Source: Fasciola hepatica
Lineage: Eukaryota > Platyhelminthes > Trematoda > Plagiorchiida > Fasciolidae
NCBI GenBank assembly: GCA_948099385.1
Contig: CANUEZ040000020.1
Span: 5,798,501 to 5,862,500 of the forward strand
Direction of reading: 5' to 3'
DNA length: 64,000 nt
Shown: piece after piece, positions 1 to 13,056 of the stretch
How the letters are laid out: every line of letters starts with the position of its first letter
Numbering within the stretch: the first letter of the stretch is position 1
Notes under the pieces: generated by a model
What the model saw: the letters and a program-made list of their open reading frames with translations, nothing else
The model's database searches: none
Told to the model about the DNA's origin: nothing
Made by a program: the position numbers and the translations under genes

Positions 1-689
1 CAGAGCTTAGCATGACACCACTATTCCAAGTGCCTACAATAATCGTCAACACGATACACAGACGTGGAAGACCTGGAGATGAGAGGAAGGGGTCGAGTGA
101 TCCTTGATATTTTCTCTGTGACTGTTCACCTCAAAACAGCCCCTTAGATATCTCTGTATCTAAACCAAGCTACAGCTGCATACATCCACCACTTCATTCC
201 TAAACTTTCAGTACCCGTGCCTTAGAAAGACAACTGAACAAAAACTACCCCCAACTGAAATTTGATTAGGACTTTTCGTTCACTTAAATTTACCTTCCCA
301 GAACTGCACAAAATTTAACGAAAGAATCTGTGGTGGTTTGATAGGTGACAGAGGTAAACTGAGGTTTTTGATTCCACATAACGGACCACTTGTTTATGTC
401 GGCCGCTGTACATTGCCCACTTTTACCCGTTTTGAAAACTTCCTTTGGTACAGCACTCCTTTTTGTACCGAAGTTTTGTTGAACTTATTCAACACACTTT
501 CTCGTAAAACAAAAAGCTGCCAATATACCGCTAGCTGGAGAGTAACCTTACTTTCTGATTTGGAGTTCCTCTGTATCTATTCAGTCAACGATCTATCTGT
601 GAAGAAGAAGCATTCTATAAGCTTTTGAAGATGTCATTCAGCAATCGTCCCTACACCATTTTAAGCGATCTGGTACACTGCTGCCAAGT
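1..689. other. No gene recognised; flank of the Gypsy element
   Basis: A short open frame at 338-628 (+) has no recognisable domain and resembles the degraded repeat DNA nearby. Nothing else is supported here. Confidence 0.4.
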
Positions 690-875
690 CCCGGAAGCTG
701 AATGCGGTAAACTGTCAGTCAACATGTTGTCTACAGTTATTTTCATTCTTCCCACTTCATTTTTTGCACTGCTCTTTTGTGATGGATAAAGCGTGGACCA
801 TGGCTCCGACTTATTCCTTCAAAGTAGCCATTTGCGTGTGACTATTTCTTTCTCGAGAAGGTTATCGCCAGCTAC
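690..875 (+). repeat. Probable 5' LTR remnant of Gypsy #1
   Basis: Its last 32 nt (about 847-878, starting ctttctcgagaagg) match 26 of 32 positions near 4474-4505. The preceding T-rich stretch also parallels the one before 4420. The start is approximate. Confidence 0.45.
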
Positions 876-1516
876 GACAATTTATTCCTCCAAAGTCAAT
901 CTGAAGCTATGGAACGATTTCTTTGATTCAAATGCCTTGATACTGAACTAGGTGCTCTAGAAGCTTCAGAACAATGGACCAACTGAAAACGTACATTCTT
1001 GTCATTCGTAAGCCCAATTAAGAATCACCAACTGAACAAGTTTGATACCATAGTAAATTTATTTTCTCATTCGATTCAAAGTACATTGCAGAATGCAGTA
1101 CTTTCGAGTGTGCTATGGGTAACCATGGGTCTCCGTACATCCACCCAAAGATCGGGGTGTTTGCGTACCATTTACTATCGATTTGAAAACATGAAGTTGG
1201 ACAGAATTCCGATCAGTTTCTACAAAGGCTGGAACTATTGGCGAAGGATGGCAATTTACAGACTCCGACGGCTGGTCAAAATCATGGCTAATCCATGAAG
1301 AGTGCTTTCATCGCAGGTTCGCAGTGTAATTAGATTCGACGAAGATTGTTGGTGTTTTCACATCCTGATCTGAGAACAGCTAAGGAGACGGCAAAGGCTG
1401 TGGAAACGACACAGAAGCAGACTGTGATTTTCTAGGTCTCCCCATTATCCATTCATTATGAGACATCACTATGGAGCATGATTCGATCCAGGTGATCCAA
1501 TCTCTGTTCCGAGGAG

Positions 1517-1849
1517 TTAATTGTTTTTGCTGATTCCTATGCAAACTACTACTTTTATAGTTCCAACAGTACGGTAAAAGGTGCCATATGCAACCTCTGG
1601 AGAACAAGAGTCAACTTCAGAATGTTTTTGCTGATCCAAAGCCGTGCATAAGCACATGGTTTCTGCTTTAAATCGACTCCTTTCTTCAATGACAACTGCT
1701 GCAGCGCCAGCATGTCTGCTGAATGCCATGTCAGCTGTGAAAGCTACGTGACGTCCGCTGTAGTCCGTAAATGTGGTTTGGAAGTTATCTGCTGAAGCAG
1801 AAAAATAACCACGGCTTTCACCAAATTCTCCAGTAATGCAGAAGAACAT
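1517..1849 (-). CDS. Unrecognised open frame, 110 codons
   Basis: Antisense to the Gypsy element, in its gag/protease zone. The residue mix looks protein-like (for example FTDYSGRHVAFTADMAFSRH), and an acceptor-like ttctgcttcag lies inside it. I recognise no family. It could be an exon of an unrelated minus-strand gene, an inserted element, or chance. Confidence 0.15.
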   Translation of the reverse strand: MFFCITGEFGESRGYFSASADNFQTTFTDYSGRHVAFTADMAFSRHAGAAAVVIEERSRFKAETMCLCTALDQQKHSEVDSCSPEVAYGTFYRTVGTIKVVVCIGISKNN

Positions 1850-4314
1850 TGTTTCGTATCTTTCGTGAATAGAAACGTTTCATATTACAACGTCAAACTT
1901 CCCTATCTGCCGGATCTATGAGTCGATGTGCTTTTAAGCCCTGACCTCTAAAAACGGCACAAAAGGTAAAAATGTCTTTCGAATGAGAAAAGCCTTTCTT
2001 CTAGCTGTGTAAATTAGCTGTCACTCGTGTTGTTGCATCACCATACACTGCAAATTTAGCTCTTAAATGCTGACCAAAAGCAAACGAGCTCAAAAGGATT
2101 TAACCTTCAGATAAACAGTTCATACAAGCCGAAGTCCGTCAGCCTTTAAAAGACAACTCAATCGAAACTTCTATCTCTCCCAGGGGCCGCAGGTACTGGT
2201 TATCACCAACGAGAGAAATAAGAAAAGACTGGTGATCGATTACAGCTAAACCAATAATTAATTCACTTAACCAGAGGTATATCCAATCCCCAGAATTGAT
2301 CAGCTAATCGAAAAATATCCCTCTCTGTCATCTACAGCACCTTAGAATTGAAAAACGCCTACCACCAAGAGCCCGTTCATGATTAAGGTGTATGTATAAG
2401 GCCTTTGAGGAATATGGAAACCTTTATAAGTTCTGAGGTATTTCTCTTGATTTTACCAATAACGTCACATGTTTCCAAACAACTATCGATGGAATAATCA
2501 TGAATGCAAAGTTTGTTGACTCTTTTGCGTGCTTTGACGACATCACCGTTTGTAGTTGGAGTGCTCCTGACCGTGAAGATAACTTGAGAAAATTCATCGA
2601 AAGTAAATGAGCACGTAAGGTATTATGTTACACAGAAGCGAAAGCGCCACAAACTCCAAGATTGTCAAGCTGTTAGGATTTGCAGTCCAGAAAGCTGTAA
2701 TTAAACTGAAACCCGACTAACTGAAACAGCTAAGAGATCTGCCAACTCCCAATAACATGAAGACCCAACAACTAATATTGGGGATAAATGCATACCATTG
2801 TAAATAGAAGATCGAGGGCAGCCATACTGGAGGGTGTTTTGAAGTTGCTGATGCGTTGCCGCTGATCTGTCACAGGTGCACCTGTCGGGCGTCCGAATTG
2901 GACGAATACTGGTGAAGAGACTCGGATAAGGAGGCGTACTTATATTCCTGAGGAACGTGGCGATCCCGAATCGGAGAAACCCGAAGTTTGAAGGACCTGT
3001 GTAACTTATTTCCATTGAGCTCATTCTTGTTCAATACACATTCCTCTGTGGTTTTCCGTGTTCTCCGTTTTAACTGAGCATAGTGTGCAGGAAAATGACT
3101 GACGAGTCACGTATGTGTCTGTTTCCAGCTACCCAGCCTGGTACACCATTCCGCAATGGATATCACACTCCTCTGAAGAAATCCACTCCCTTTTAGATAA
3201 GGGAGAATTCCCTATTACATGCTGTATGCTAAATTCCTATAACAACTTGAAAAGGGCATAAGAGAAAGTCGCTCTCGTTACCATAGACCTAAGTGTAACT
3301 CTAGTGATGGAGGCTGCTGCCTCAGATATAGCAGTACCTAAAACGATGGATCAAGAAGATAGAGGGGATACATTTTTCCCTTAAACTTTCCCTCAGTGAG
3401 TGAAAAAATTTGTCCGGTAAATAAAGAGCCCGTGCAATTTTTGGAGCCATTCTGAAGTGGCGATATTATTTGCTTGGTACCCACTTCAAACTGTTAACGG
3501 GGGTGTGTGGTGTTTTTGCTCCACGGGCCTGAGTGAGCCAAAGTCAAAATCGATGAAGTCCGGTATTTGCGTACCTAACTTCCTCAATCACTCTACAATG
3601 TTGTTTACCGTTGAAGGAGGGGAAATACTCCTGTTCGATTCTTTACGAAAGTGATTCGAAGGCAATCTATACATCGTTTTGCCTTCCACGGTGTGACTCC
3701 AATGTTACGTTTTGTTCGCTCGAAGAACTTACCTTTCTTGTTGGTCGATGTGAAGTCAGTTATCAACCAATGCCGAACGCGCTCACAAATCAAAGCATAG
3801 TTCATAGACCAGAATCAGGAAGACTGATTGAGGCCACTCAGCCATTCGAGATACTAGGCGCTGAATATGAAGTACCTCCGCTTTCAATCACTCGAAATCG
3901 TTAGACACTTATTGTAGTAGACGCGAACTGTGGTTTTCCTTTTCGCATTAACACGCCCCAATATGACAGTATCAACTGCCATTACCTGTTTCTGCCAATT
4001 ATTTTAAATGACATGCCTTCTTACACTTATTCGGATCACGGAACCTCCTTCTTGGAGCAAGCCCATTCGATCACGATGATGATCTAACATGGAGTCCCAG
4101 TGATCACAATAAATTAAATCAAGACCCCATAAATACTGCTGGAAGATAGCATACTTTTGAAAACTTGTTGCCACGTCAGCAGCATCCTCGGACACACAGC
4201 ATCAGAAGAGGAGAAGTTGAATCCTGATTGTTTATCTTCTTGTACCCATTCCATGTTCACATCCATTCATGATCCCTTATCACACCGTCCCCGCAATCAT
4301 AAAGTTAAACTACT

Positions 4315-4507
4315 CAGTGGGGGGAATTTATTAACCATGGATTCACGTGTTTGCTACAATATTTTTTTCCTTTCATTTCAGACTTTGTACCACTTTTCTG
4401 AGATAAATAAAACCTAGCTCGGTGCTGGGGCTTTTTTATTCAACTTAACTATGTGTGTGAGTCCTTCTTTCTCCAGAGGGTGCTCGCCAGATACAACACT
4501 GAACTGC
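4315..4507 (+). repeat. Probable 3' LTR remnant of Gypsy #1
   Basis: Contains a polyadenylation-type aataaa near 4407 and ends with tcgccagatacaaca, which parallels tcgccagctacgaca in the 5' copy. The position just after integrase remnants supports an LTR. Confidence 0.45.
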
Positions 4508-7500
4508 ACGAACCGGAAAACTTTGGTTGTCTGTGGGCCTTTCGTACAAGGAGAACAGTAAAAAAGTGTGAGTTCTTTTCGCTTTGTATCATTGGGTCAT
4601 TTATATTTTGATCGTATATAATTTTTTCGTCAATTCATGTGAACATGCTCTACCACCTATTTCCGTTCACTATAATCATCCTGGATTGTTTCAAAATCAA
4701 CTTATTGTACGCTGGGGAAATGTTATTGTACGAACACTAGGGCAGAAAAACGTGACAGCAAAAGTCGTACAATCCGTGGTTGCGACTGGAACGGGTCGTC
4801 AGGAACATGAACAGATAACGTGAATACCAGTTCATTCGATTTTGACTTTAGGTCATTGTTTCATCAAAAATTGTGACGTGACCCTCTTTAGTTATAAGAT
4901 GTTTCAGAAATCTACCGTTAAAAGAACATAAAATGGTCGTTTCGAACGAGCGTATCGTTAGTGGAGCTTGAGGGAGACGGCGCAGATAGCAGTTAGTAGA
5001 TGGATTCTCACCGCCTTTCAGTGACTGATAGTTCCAGGTAATAGGAGAAATGAACTATTCTAGAATAACAATCCCTGATAAAAGCATGCTTGCAGAAGGT
5101 TTGGGGCCAAGGGGGAATAGGTTATCTAATATGATTTTGTTCAAAGTGTAATGAATACCATTAAATTTAGATGGTAAAACTCAAGCTTTAGTCTATTCTC
5201 CAATTACATAACACAGTGAATAATCAATCACAAATAGTATGCCCTAAAGATAATTTTTTGGATATAGTTTGTGTGGTTTATTTTCGAGGTAACTGTGACC
5301 AATTGAACACACTGTAACTAAAATTTTGCCACCAAAATCTAAACGAAATTGGTTAATGAGGATAAAAGTGAGGGAAGAATTCTGGCTTCTCAATGATAAT
5401 TGTTACCTCGCTATGGGCAGAACTTCTACAGACATCTATTGGGTGAGTGAAAGGTTGCTCTGAGTTCGTATTAAAGTCTTCGGTGAGTAAAAAAAACAAA
5501 AATGTTCACATCTGGGAGATTTGGTATAAAAACCATGAGCAGGAAAACACAAGAGATAAAACCGAAAAAGGAAAGCCAAATCTACCCCTGGATAGACCCC
5601 CTCGTCCAGAGTATATTCTTTGATTTTTATTTCCATCTTCTCCACAATCGCGGATGTTCTGGTTGATTGGACGTTTAGATGTTGGTCAATTTTTGTTATG
5701 CTGTCAGGGTAGAAATGAGGGAATTTCTCTTTTCAGTTAGGTATGAAAGCAGTTTTTGCAAATAAGTGGAGTGTACACAGTTATTCAATGAAAAATATTG
5801 AATGGAATTTACTGACACAGAAAGAATTCAGTGACTTCTTCAGAATCATGAAGTAATCGACAGTGCGTGGTTTGTTGCTAATTCGTTCACACCTAATGTC
5901 AGTTGGTTGGATACATTATCTTATTTTGTCTCCAAGGAAAAGTTTTGGCAAATAAATAAATAAGTAAATAAATATATGTATATATATACATATATATATA
6001 TATAACATCTTGTGAGGAAGAAAAATTCCTCGTGGTGTTGTCGTGCCTCATTTCCTATCTGTCTGATCTGATGACCCCTCCGCGGTCATTCTTCCTGCCA
6101 CTGCTTTCTCTCATGGCACCGTTCCTGTTCTATCACTTAGACTTTACGGATATCAGACCGACTACTCCCATCAGAGGAGTTTGCATTTATTTTCCACCGT
6201 TTACCGTTCCTATTGAGAGAACTTTACGGACTTTTTCTGTGCTAGCAAGACCCACTGACTCAAAGCAGTTCGTTTTGTTAGTGCTTGCATTTGCCTAGTC
6301 ACCTGGGTAGACTGACGCAGGATGTTCATTTCCGTCGACGTAAATTTTCGGCTGCTGACCGCAGGAAATCAACTTGTTTGCCCTGATTAAGTATTCAGAA
6401 CTTTCCTTCTTAGAAGATCTGGCGTTTGCAGGTTTTTTTTCAGTGGTCCCTTTTTCTACCGAACCATAATTTTATTATGTCAGATTTTGACTGTCACGCT
6501 CCAGAACTTATTTGTTTGACCTGGTAAACCTCGCAGAAATCATTGTTTTAGTTCGGACTAACAGACAGGGGAATTCAATTTATTATTATTTACTTATCTG
6601 TTCCTCTTGCACAGAATCCTGTCCTAATTTTCAATTACCTTCTGTCTGAACAATAACAAAGGCACACGGCTAGAAGTATGGTAGTTTTGTTTATGTATAT
6701 TCACTGACGAATAGTACCGTAGATTTCTGTTGACTAGTTCGTTCTCAATTTCAGGATCAGTGGAATTATGCGTTTCCCAGTACCAGTTGTCACGAGCCTT
6801 CGTTGGTTTCTAATCTTCTGAGTCACTTCTGGCTGCTCATACCCAAGTCAAACTCTGGCTCAACAAATTTTCATATCTCTATACTCTTACAGATTGGAGG
6901 TGTGCAACCTTTAGGGGAAGAGCGCTGCACCTTACATACTTCAGTCGGCCATCATACCAATAATTGCTTAAAGCTGATTATTTCGTATCGGGCTTTGTAT
7001 CCGTAATTTTACGTACAAGTCGAGGTCAGCTCCCATGATTTTAACTCTTTCTTTTTGATTAATTTATAGACCAGTGTAACTTTCTGTCTGAGAAGCAAAC
7101 TTCCGTACCAATCAAGTACTGTTTCCGAGGCCGATTGGTAACTAAGTTACACAGAGAAATAATGCTGATAATTTATGGTTCAGATATATAGTGACACGGG
7201 AAGTGCATGGAGGTGATGCGTAGACACAGTAATGTTGAGCAGAATTTGAGCACATCTGTCTAACTGTAGGGATGTTATAATGGTATCAGAATCTCTCGTA
7301 TAAAAATGAGATGTTATCGGTAAATTCGTTTAAATAACGACAAGTTTCTGCTGCAACTCCGTAATATGATGAATGCAGTCACCAAGGAGAGTCCCGCTGT
7401 TCTATTCAAGACCGGAATACTGCGGTCATGGCTGATATATCTTGATTCGATGGATGTCACATAATTTTGTGGCAACGAACTTCCCCCTGCTCGCGTAACA

Positions 7501-7676
7501 ATCCCAAGACGACAAGGCCAAACTATGTCTGAGATTAAGAACTTGCATGAAGCGTCAGCACATCGGAGCCACCACAGTCAAATTTATTTCCGAGTGTCGA
7601 CTGAGGATCCAAGCGACTATAGTGCTGAAGTCACCGACAGTCTTGTCCAGCCAGCGAAGGCGACTACTGAAGAAGT
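4508..7676. other. Non-coding stretch
   Basis: AT-rich sequence without splice-supported exons. It contains a short AT tract near 5960-6003. The small open frames at 4584-4823, 5436-5645, 6032-6298 and 7525-7716 show no domain; the last, Glu/Thr-rich, overlaps the end of the exon candidate on the other strand by 40 bp. Confidence 0.4.
5957..6003. repeat. AT-rich simple repeat
   Basis: Runs of aaat/aata followed by imperfect (TA)n with a central tgtatatatataca palindrome. Confidence 0.8.
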
Positions 7677-7894
7677 TCAACCGCAGCCAACAGCCACATA
7701 TATAAGATCAATATAACGAGCAAGCCAGCTTGACAAGTGGCTCTTGAGGGAGGAAGGTTGTAGTGATTCAGCAATCACCACAAGGGATTTGGCCCTGGTC
7801 TGCTTCATGACCATGTACACCGAGAAAAGTCCACCGATCAGAATCACGAGCATAAAGTACAACAAAATCTCATTGTGATTAGTCGACTGGTTAT
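7677..7894 (-). CDS. Candidate terminal exon of a membrane protein
   Basis: Follows acceptor agtaatttttag and runs 72 codons to a TGA. It encodes NQSTNHNE (with a possible N-glycosylation site), a strongly hydrophobic helix (LLYFMLVILIGGLFSVYMVM), then a basic KQTRAK stop-transfer and a Ser-rich tail. This is the layout of a C-terminal transmembrane segment with a cytosolic tail. It needs phase 1 on entry. No upstream exon was found, since the Gypsy element occupies the next 4 kb, and the family is unknown. It is not part of TRPA1. Confidence 0.35.
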
Positions 7895-8299
7895 CTAAAA
7901 ATTACTGCTTTTGAAATGACACGTTTAAACAAATTGATTCTGCAGAGGAATTGCCGTGCATTTTCGCAGACTTGATCTTCTTGCTACTTCCGTTTCCGTA
8001 ACTCTGGTTTGGAGTAATTTCTGCACTTTCTGAGTTCGCGTACTGCGAATAGCACGGATCCGTGCCAGTCTACATCCAGTGTGCGTAATGTTCTCAGTGT
8101 TTTATTGTTTTCATTTTCATAGAATTGATTTCTAATTTTTTCATTTATTTTGTGTATTTTGTTGCCCCGTTTTTTTGATGGTTTTTGGATTTCATCCTCT
8201 CTAAAGGTACCATTTAATACAAGTATCCTCAGCTTTTCCTTCTTTTTCTTACGATTTAGCTATTTTTATCATGCCCAAAGAAAGAAATTATAATCAGAA
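7895..8299. other. Short non-coding stretch
   Basis: T-rich sequence at 8100-8280, possibly the left edge of Gypsy #2. No gene seen. Confidence 0.3.
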
Positions 8300-11200
8300 G
8301 TCACCGTCGAGGCAATAGAACTAAATGTATCGGTATTTATCCTTGCCAGTCCACTACTCCGTTTAGTGATGTTCGAACTTGAGTTTGAAATCTACCGGAT
8401 AATCGGGTGTAGCCAGCTGTCTCTCGTCTGAGCTGACAATGTAATGTAGGGACATTATTATCACCTCTCAGAGCTACTAAACAATACAAAAAGCAGTCGT
8501 TGCTCGTGCGACCTTAAAATAATACCAGAGCATGCAACAACTTGAAGAGTTGCCCCTGGAATTAGGAAACTCTCTGAACCACCGCATAAGAATCAGCTTT
8601 TGAATGAGCCTACATTTGGTAAACAATTGTCCCTAAGTGAACTTATGGCTTTAGATCTTACTGCACAGCATATGTATCTTTTTAACTGCCACACGTGGAT
8701 GATCACTGGAAGAAACTGAAACTATAGCTGATGGTATTATGGCACAGCACAATACCGCTGTCCGTGGTATAAATAGATCTTTGATCACCACGGTGCACTC
8801 ATTGCGAACACGAAACAGTTTCGATTAATTCTTTTCCAAAATCGAATTGAGCCTGCAAAACCTAACAGTGAGTAGGGGCACGTCACATGAATGGTACCAC
8901 ATAAGCCAACCTAGGCCTTGTAGTCCTTCATCATGGCGAGGATTCAGCCGGTCAAAAGAGGGTTATTGTTAATATCTCAATAGCTTAGGTGAAGTAGACA
9001 AATCATGCCAAACAGGGTGTACTTTTCCCCTGGGCTTCAGAAAATCTAATCCCCTGTACAGTAGCGGCTACCCACAATGCCGGGTACCAGGCCAATAGTT
9101 GCTTTTGAAATTAAGGGGCCTCCTTTCAAATGCTCCTTTCCTTGTAGACATTAGAGCCAAACTGAGTGTCACTCCCAAACTGAAAACGGCATCAGAACAC
9201 CGCAAGCCCAGAAATATAGCGCTTCTAATGACTCGGCCATCACACTGTTTAATCAGCATTCGCTGGCCTTAAACCTGGTCTCAAGAAGTAACTTTATTTG
9301 GGTCTTGGTCATCACTGACATCCCGTACCCCGTCCTAAGCACTGACTTTTTCAACACTCTGAAGTTTTGCCCGATGCACGAAGGCGTAGTATGGTGGATT
9401 GTTAGAACTCGCCCTGGCAGCTAATAACCCTCGGGTGAAATAAACTACGCCTCCGTTCGTTTAACCACCTGCACAGCAAGCTTATGGCGAACTCGTTCCG
9501 ACCTAACCGGATGTTTTATCAGTCCGGACCCATCCGTGAAGTGACCACTAATGTCACTTGCCATGCGTACAGGTCGTACAGGTCGTGTTCGAACATACAC
9601 TAGAGTTGGGCATTTCACGCTCTCTTACCGGCTGTTCGAACTCTCTTCTTCACAAGGTCCCTAAATTTAACGGCAACAGACAATCCTGTGGTGATTTCAG
9701 AGCAGTGAACAATGTGGCCGTCCCTGACAGGTACCTGATTTCTTATAAACAGAACCTCACTTCGTTCTTATTAGGTTGTTTCATCTTCAGCCGCATAAAT
9801 TTAGTTTCTGCTTGCAACCAGGTCCCGGTAGCTGGGACCGGTATTGCCGAAACTGCCTTCACTAAGGTTTTTGGGCTATTCGAGTTTCTACTCATGCATT
9901 TGGATTCAACAACGATGACCAATCATCAACCTTCGTACACGAGAAAACCTGTGATTGAGAAAATATCTACTAATATCAAGGTGAAATTTTGGTATCCAGT
10001 AGTTCACAGAAAGTCCTCTCTGCACACTTGCTGGCACTTTTCGAAAGACTTAGCTCACATAGCGCAAAGATCCGTAAGGTCACATATGAATAAGCTCGAT
10101 CTGATATCACTTCCATGTGACATTATATTTTGCCCTCAGGTAGTTGCCCTCCGCTAGATAAACTGTTCTCTATTTGAGACTTTCCTGAATCATAATCTTT
10201 TCTTCAATTGTAACAGATTGTCGGCTAGGTGGACTTATAAAGCCTGTCTATTCATCGCCGTGCGGAAATGATGCACCCCCCTCCATTGACGTTTCGAGCG
10301 GAGGCAAGCATTGGTTCGTTTCCCGACACAGCCCGGACGGTGTTTTCAAGGGTAAATAAAATAATCGCCAAATAGCATTCCTTATGCACCCTACCTTTCG
10401 GTTTCTATATCAGTAGTGCTGCAGAAGCTTGTGAAAGACTCGTAACTGCCTCAGGCATTCTTTTACAAAGCACATTTGGAAGGAAGTCACGGTTTCTCTA
10501 GGAGGGCGTCCGTCATTTTCTATAATTACTCAAGGGCCATTCATTCACGGCGTTTACTGATCATAAGTCTTTCTTGTGAGCGACTAAGTGAGCTTCCGAT
10601 CGACTCTTACCGTGTGCAATTTGTTACTTAGACTTTGTCTGACACCTTATTATGAACATATGGCAGGTCTCTGCGACACAGAATCTCTTCACCGGCACCT
10701 TATCAAGTTTTCCTCAACTAAACCTGTAAGCAAAGCCGGGCTTCGACTTAGATGCAATGGCACACTTCCAAACTACGGATCCTGATGTCGAACAACCTTG
10801 GCGAAATGGATCATTAAATCTAACGGCGGTACCTATCCCAACTCACCAGAATACCACGTTTTGTGATGCTTTGCGCGGTCGCCCCTGGCCAGTGATCCCT
10901 ACCACTCTCCGTTACCCAAAGTTTCTGACTCTGTATAATCTGGTTTACCTTGGTGTGACTGCCTTGATGAAACTGGTACCCGAGCATTTTGCTTGGCTCC
11001 ATATCAAACGAGACGTCATTCTGTGAGCCCACTCCTGCCTTCAAAGTTGACATGTCAAGAACTCATAGAAACACGAAGATGTCGTCAGCTAGTTTCCCGA
11101 AACCAGAAACACGCTATCATCATGCAAACTTTAAACTCGTAGGGACACTGCAACCTTCTCTTGGGTAGGTCTACATACTTACGTATGGACCTTTCCACTT

Positions 11201-12060
11201 ACTGGCCACAGGCTATTCCCATTCCTTGTCCCACATCAGAAGAGACCCCGAAAGTTTTTCTGGTTAGTGGGTAGGTGATTTCGGCTTCCCAGCGCTATTG
11301 ATAACCTATCGCGGTTCACATTTTGACGGAACTTTCAATAACTTGCTCGCCACACTTGGTTGCCAGTAAACGAGAACGACAGCCTATGACCCCGTGGCCA
11401 TTGATATGGCAGAGCTCTTCCACCGGCGGTTAATTCACCCTTCAAGCAGACGGTAAGCCAGGTTCGAGTGGAAAAATACCATTAACACTTAAGCCCATGT
11501 AGTATCATTGGGGAAGAAATCCAGGCAGCGTTGGTCGTGCTGATATACTGTTCTATCTTTGGTTTGTCAGAAGAGTTGGTAGCCTCCTCGCCCACCATAA
11601 CCTTAAGAGACGAGGATTGAGCTGGAAGCATTGCGCAACACATGTGAATGCTCAAGGCAAACCCACCACAAGAGAATTTCTCCGTTTGCTACTTTCCATC
11701 TACGGTAGAAATCCTCGCCCCCCTATTCATCCACGTTGCTAGTATTTGATCACAACTACAACCGCCATGCATGAATGTGTTTCTTATGATAAGAAGCACA
11801 GACATCATCGTATAAACTGACCACCTCAAACTTGCCTTCATAGAATAAAAGCCGCCTGGCCAACTTACTGCTTCTCAGGCTGCAAAGTGACCTCACCGAA
11901 TGATCTATCATTCGGAACATCCACAATTACGCCTGACCAAACCACGGACAATAAGTCTCCAGGATCTCCAGCAGTACTTACAAGGCAAAGTGATCGTCGT
12001 GGCCGCCAAGTGAGAAATTCCATCCGTCCTGCTGATTTCGTAACAGTTTTCACAACCTAT
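8300..12060 (+). mobile_element. Degenerate Ty3/Gypsy (CsRn1/Boudicca-like) retrotransposon #2
   Basis: All pol domains can be traced in order on the plus strand. A gag tail and a Cys/His-like patch lie at 8.5-8.95 kb. A protease relic, CSFLVDIRA (active-site DTG lost), is near 9140. Reverse transcriptase is at 9.56-10.1 kb (DFRAVNNVAVPDRYLISY; FGLFEF). RNase H is near 10550 (FTAFTDHKS). The integrase zinc region and core are at 10.75-11.5 kb (STYLRMDLSTYWPQAIPIP; LITYRGSHFDGTF), with an integrase tail near 12000. VPDRYPI/FGLFEF wording suits the CsRn1 clade known in trematodes. It carries multiple frameshifts and no clear LTRs, so it is dead. Confidence 0.85.
9558..10157 (+). pseudogene. Gypsy reverse-transcriptase fragment
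   Basis: A 199-codon frame covering the fingers and palm start of the RT: FNGNRQSCGDFRAVNNVAVP through NLVSACNQVPVAG and FGLFEFLLMH. The catalytic YxDD box is not intact in this frame. It belongs to the Gypsy #2 element, not to a cellular gene. Confidence 0.8.
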
Positions 12061-12803
12061 TGCTAGTAATAAGTTGTGAAAATTACCATATAGCTACCAA
12101 TCATCCGGTACATCAGTTTCTTATTCCGGGGTCCTAGTAACTGCAGTAGCACCAAAAGCAGGTTGTTCTCTGTTATCTTAGTCGAAAATCCACCAGGTCA
12201 CCCAGACTCTATTAACTTCCAGTTTTCCCAATTTTCTGTCCGATGAATTCACACAGATACGCTGGGTAAATCTGTTTTTTCGCTGCCGCCCACGTGCCGT
12301 TAAGATAACCGATCACTGCACAACGGGACGACCGGTCAGCGTGGTGTTAGAAATGATAACCGAAAGCTTTTTTCTGGCTCGTGAGCGTGAGAGACCCGTG
12401 AGTGCCGACGTACATGGGACTTCAAAAATGTAGACGTCCCTAAACTCTCATCACCAGTCAACCGATATCACAACAACACCAAAGCGAGGTACGCGGGGTT
12501 CCCGAACTACCGGTACACCAGGTCTACTGCTACGATCGAAGCCTAAGCTAACCCGAATCCTGAGAGAAGGCCCCTGTAGGATGATGCATCTTCCAGCATT
12601 TGTTCAATACGTTACTGTTTAACTGAAAGCTTACTGCCAAGCGCGGTGGCTATTTAACGGTTGCTCTCGTGCACTTCTTAAAGAAGCTGTCAAATACACA
12701 CAAGCCACTATTTCTCCCGACCGCTTTCTTGTTCTCAAGGGGTGGGGATAAATACCGTTCTGGTTGACGTGTGTGCATAGTGCCGAGTATTGAAGAAACT
12801 TAC
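12061..12803. other. Right flank of Gypsy #2
   Basis: Possibly includes residual LTR or a nested repeat. No open frames of note and no clear TRPA1 exon were found, although the TRPA1 3' end should lie in or beyond here. Confidence 0.35.
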
Positions 12804-12877
12804 AATTGGTCTACCCGTAGTATGAAGGACAGTGAAACAAGCTTATTTTCGAAAAGACCAGGTAGGATTTGTTGACC
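12804..12877 (-). CDS. Candidate TRPA1 C-terminal exon
   Basis: Acceptor gagttctgtag and a perfect donor gtaagt bound 74 nt. The frame giving GQQILPGLFENKLVSLSFIL then RVDQ resembles the RLKDLTFLLEKQ helix of the vertebrate TRPA1 C-terminus. It needs phase 0 on entry whereas exon 23 ends at phase 2, so a small exon between them would be required. Read straight from exon 23, the frame instead stops at 12811 after about 21 codons. Confidence 0.25.
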
Positions 12878-13056
12878 CTACAGAACTCAGTACTTTAAGG
12901 CTATTACAAAACATCTGATGATAAGGAATCTTAGGTTTTTAAATGAATCCGGACTGAAACGAATGAATGCTTTATTTTGTGACAACAAAGTAATCGAAAA
13001 TGCAGGTCTTCGGCACTAAATGCGTCATATGAAAAGCGGTGAGGAGGATGACGTAC

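Larger units (their letters stand above)
690..4507 (+). mobile_element. Degenerate Ty3/Gypsy LTR retrotransposon #1
   Basis: Reading the plus strand with stops and frameshifts shows reverse-transcriptase landmarks at about 2190-2640 (TNERNKKRLVIDYS, then YPIPRIDQLIEKY and a DDITVC-like catalytic box). An RNase H-connection motif, VIKLKPD, lies near 2700. Integrase core fragments fall at about 3740-4200 (LTRPNMTVSTAITCFCQLF, then LIRITEPPSW). Similar sequences at about 690-875 and 4315-4507 look like old LTRs. Many stops make it non-functional. The gag/protease zone (880-2150) is unreadable. Confidence 0.8.

Noticed and set aside
11865..12053. Minus-strand open frame
   Set aside because: The plus strand here reads as the C-terminal tail of Gypsy integrase, so this is a shadow.
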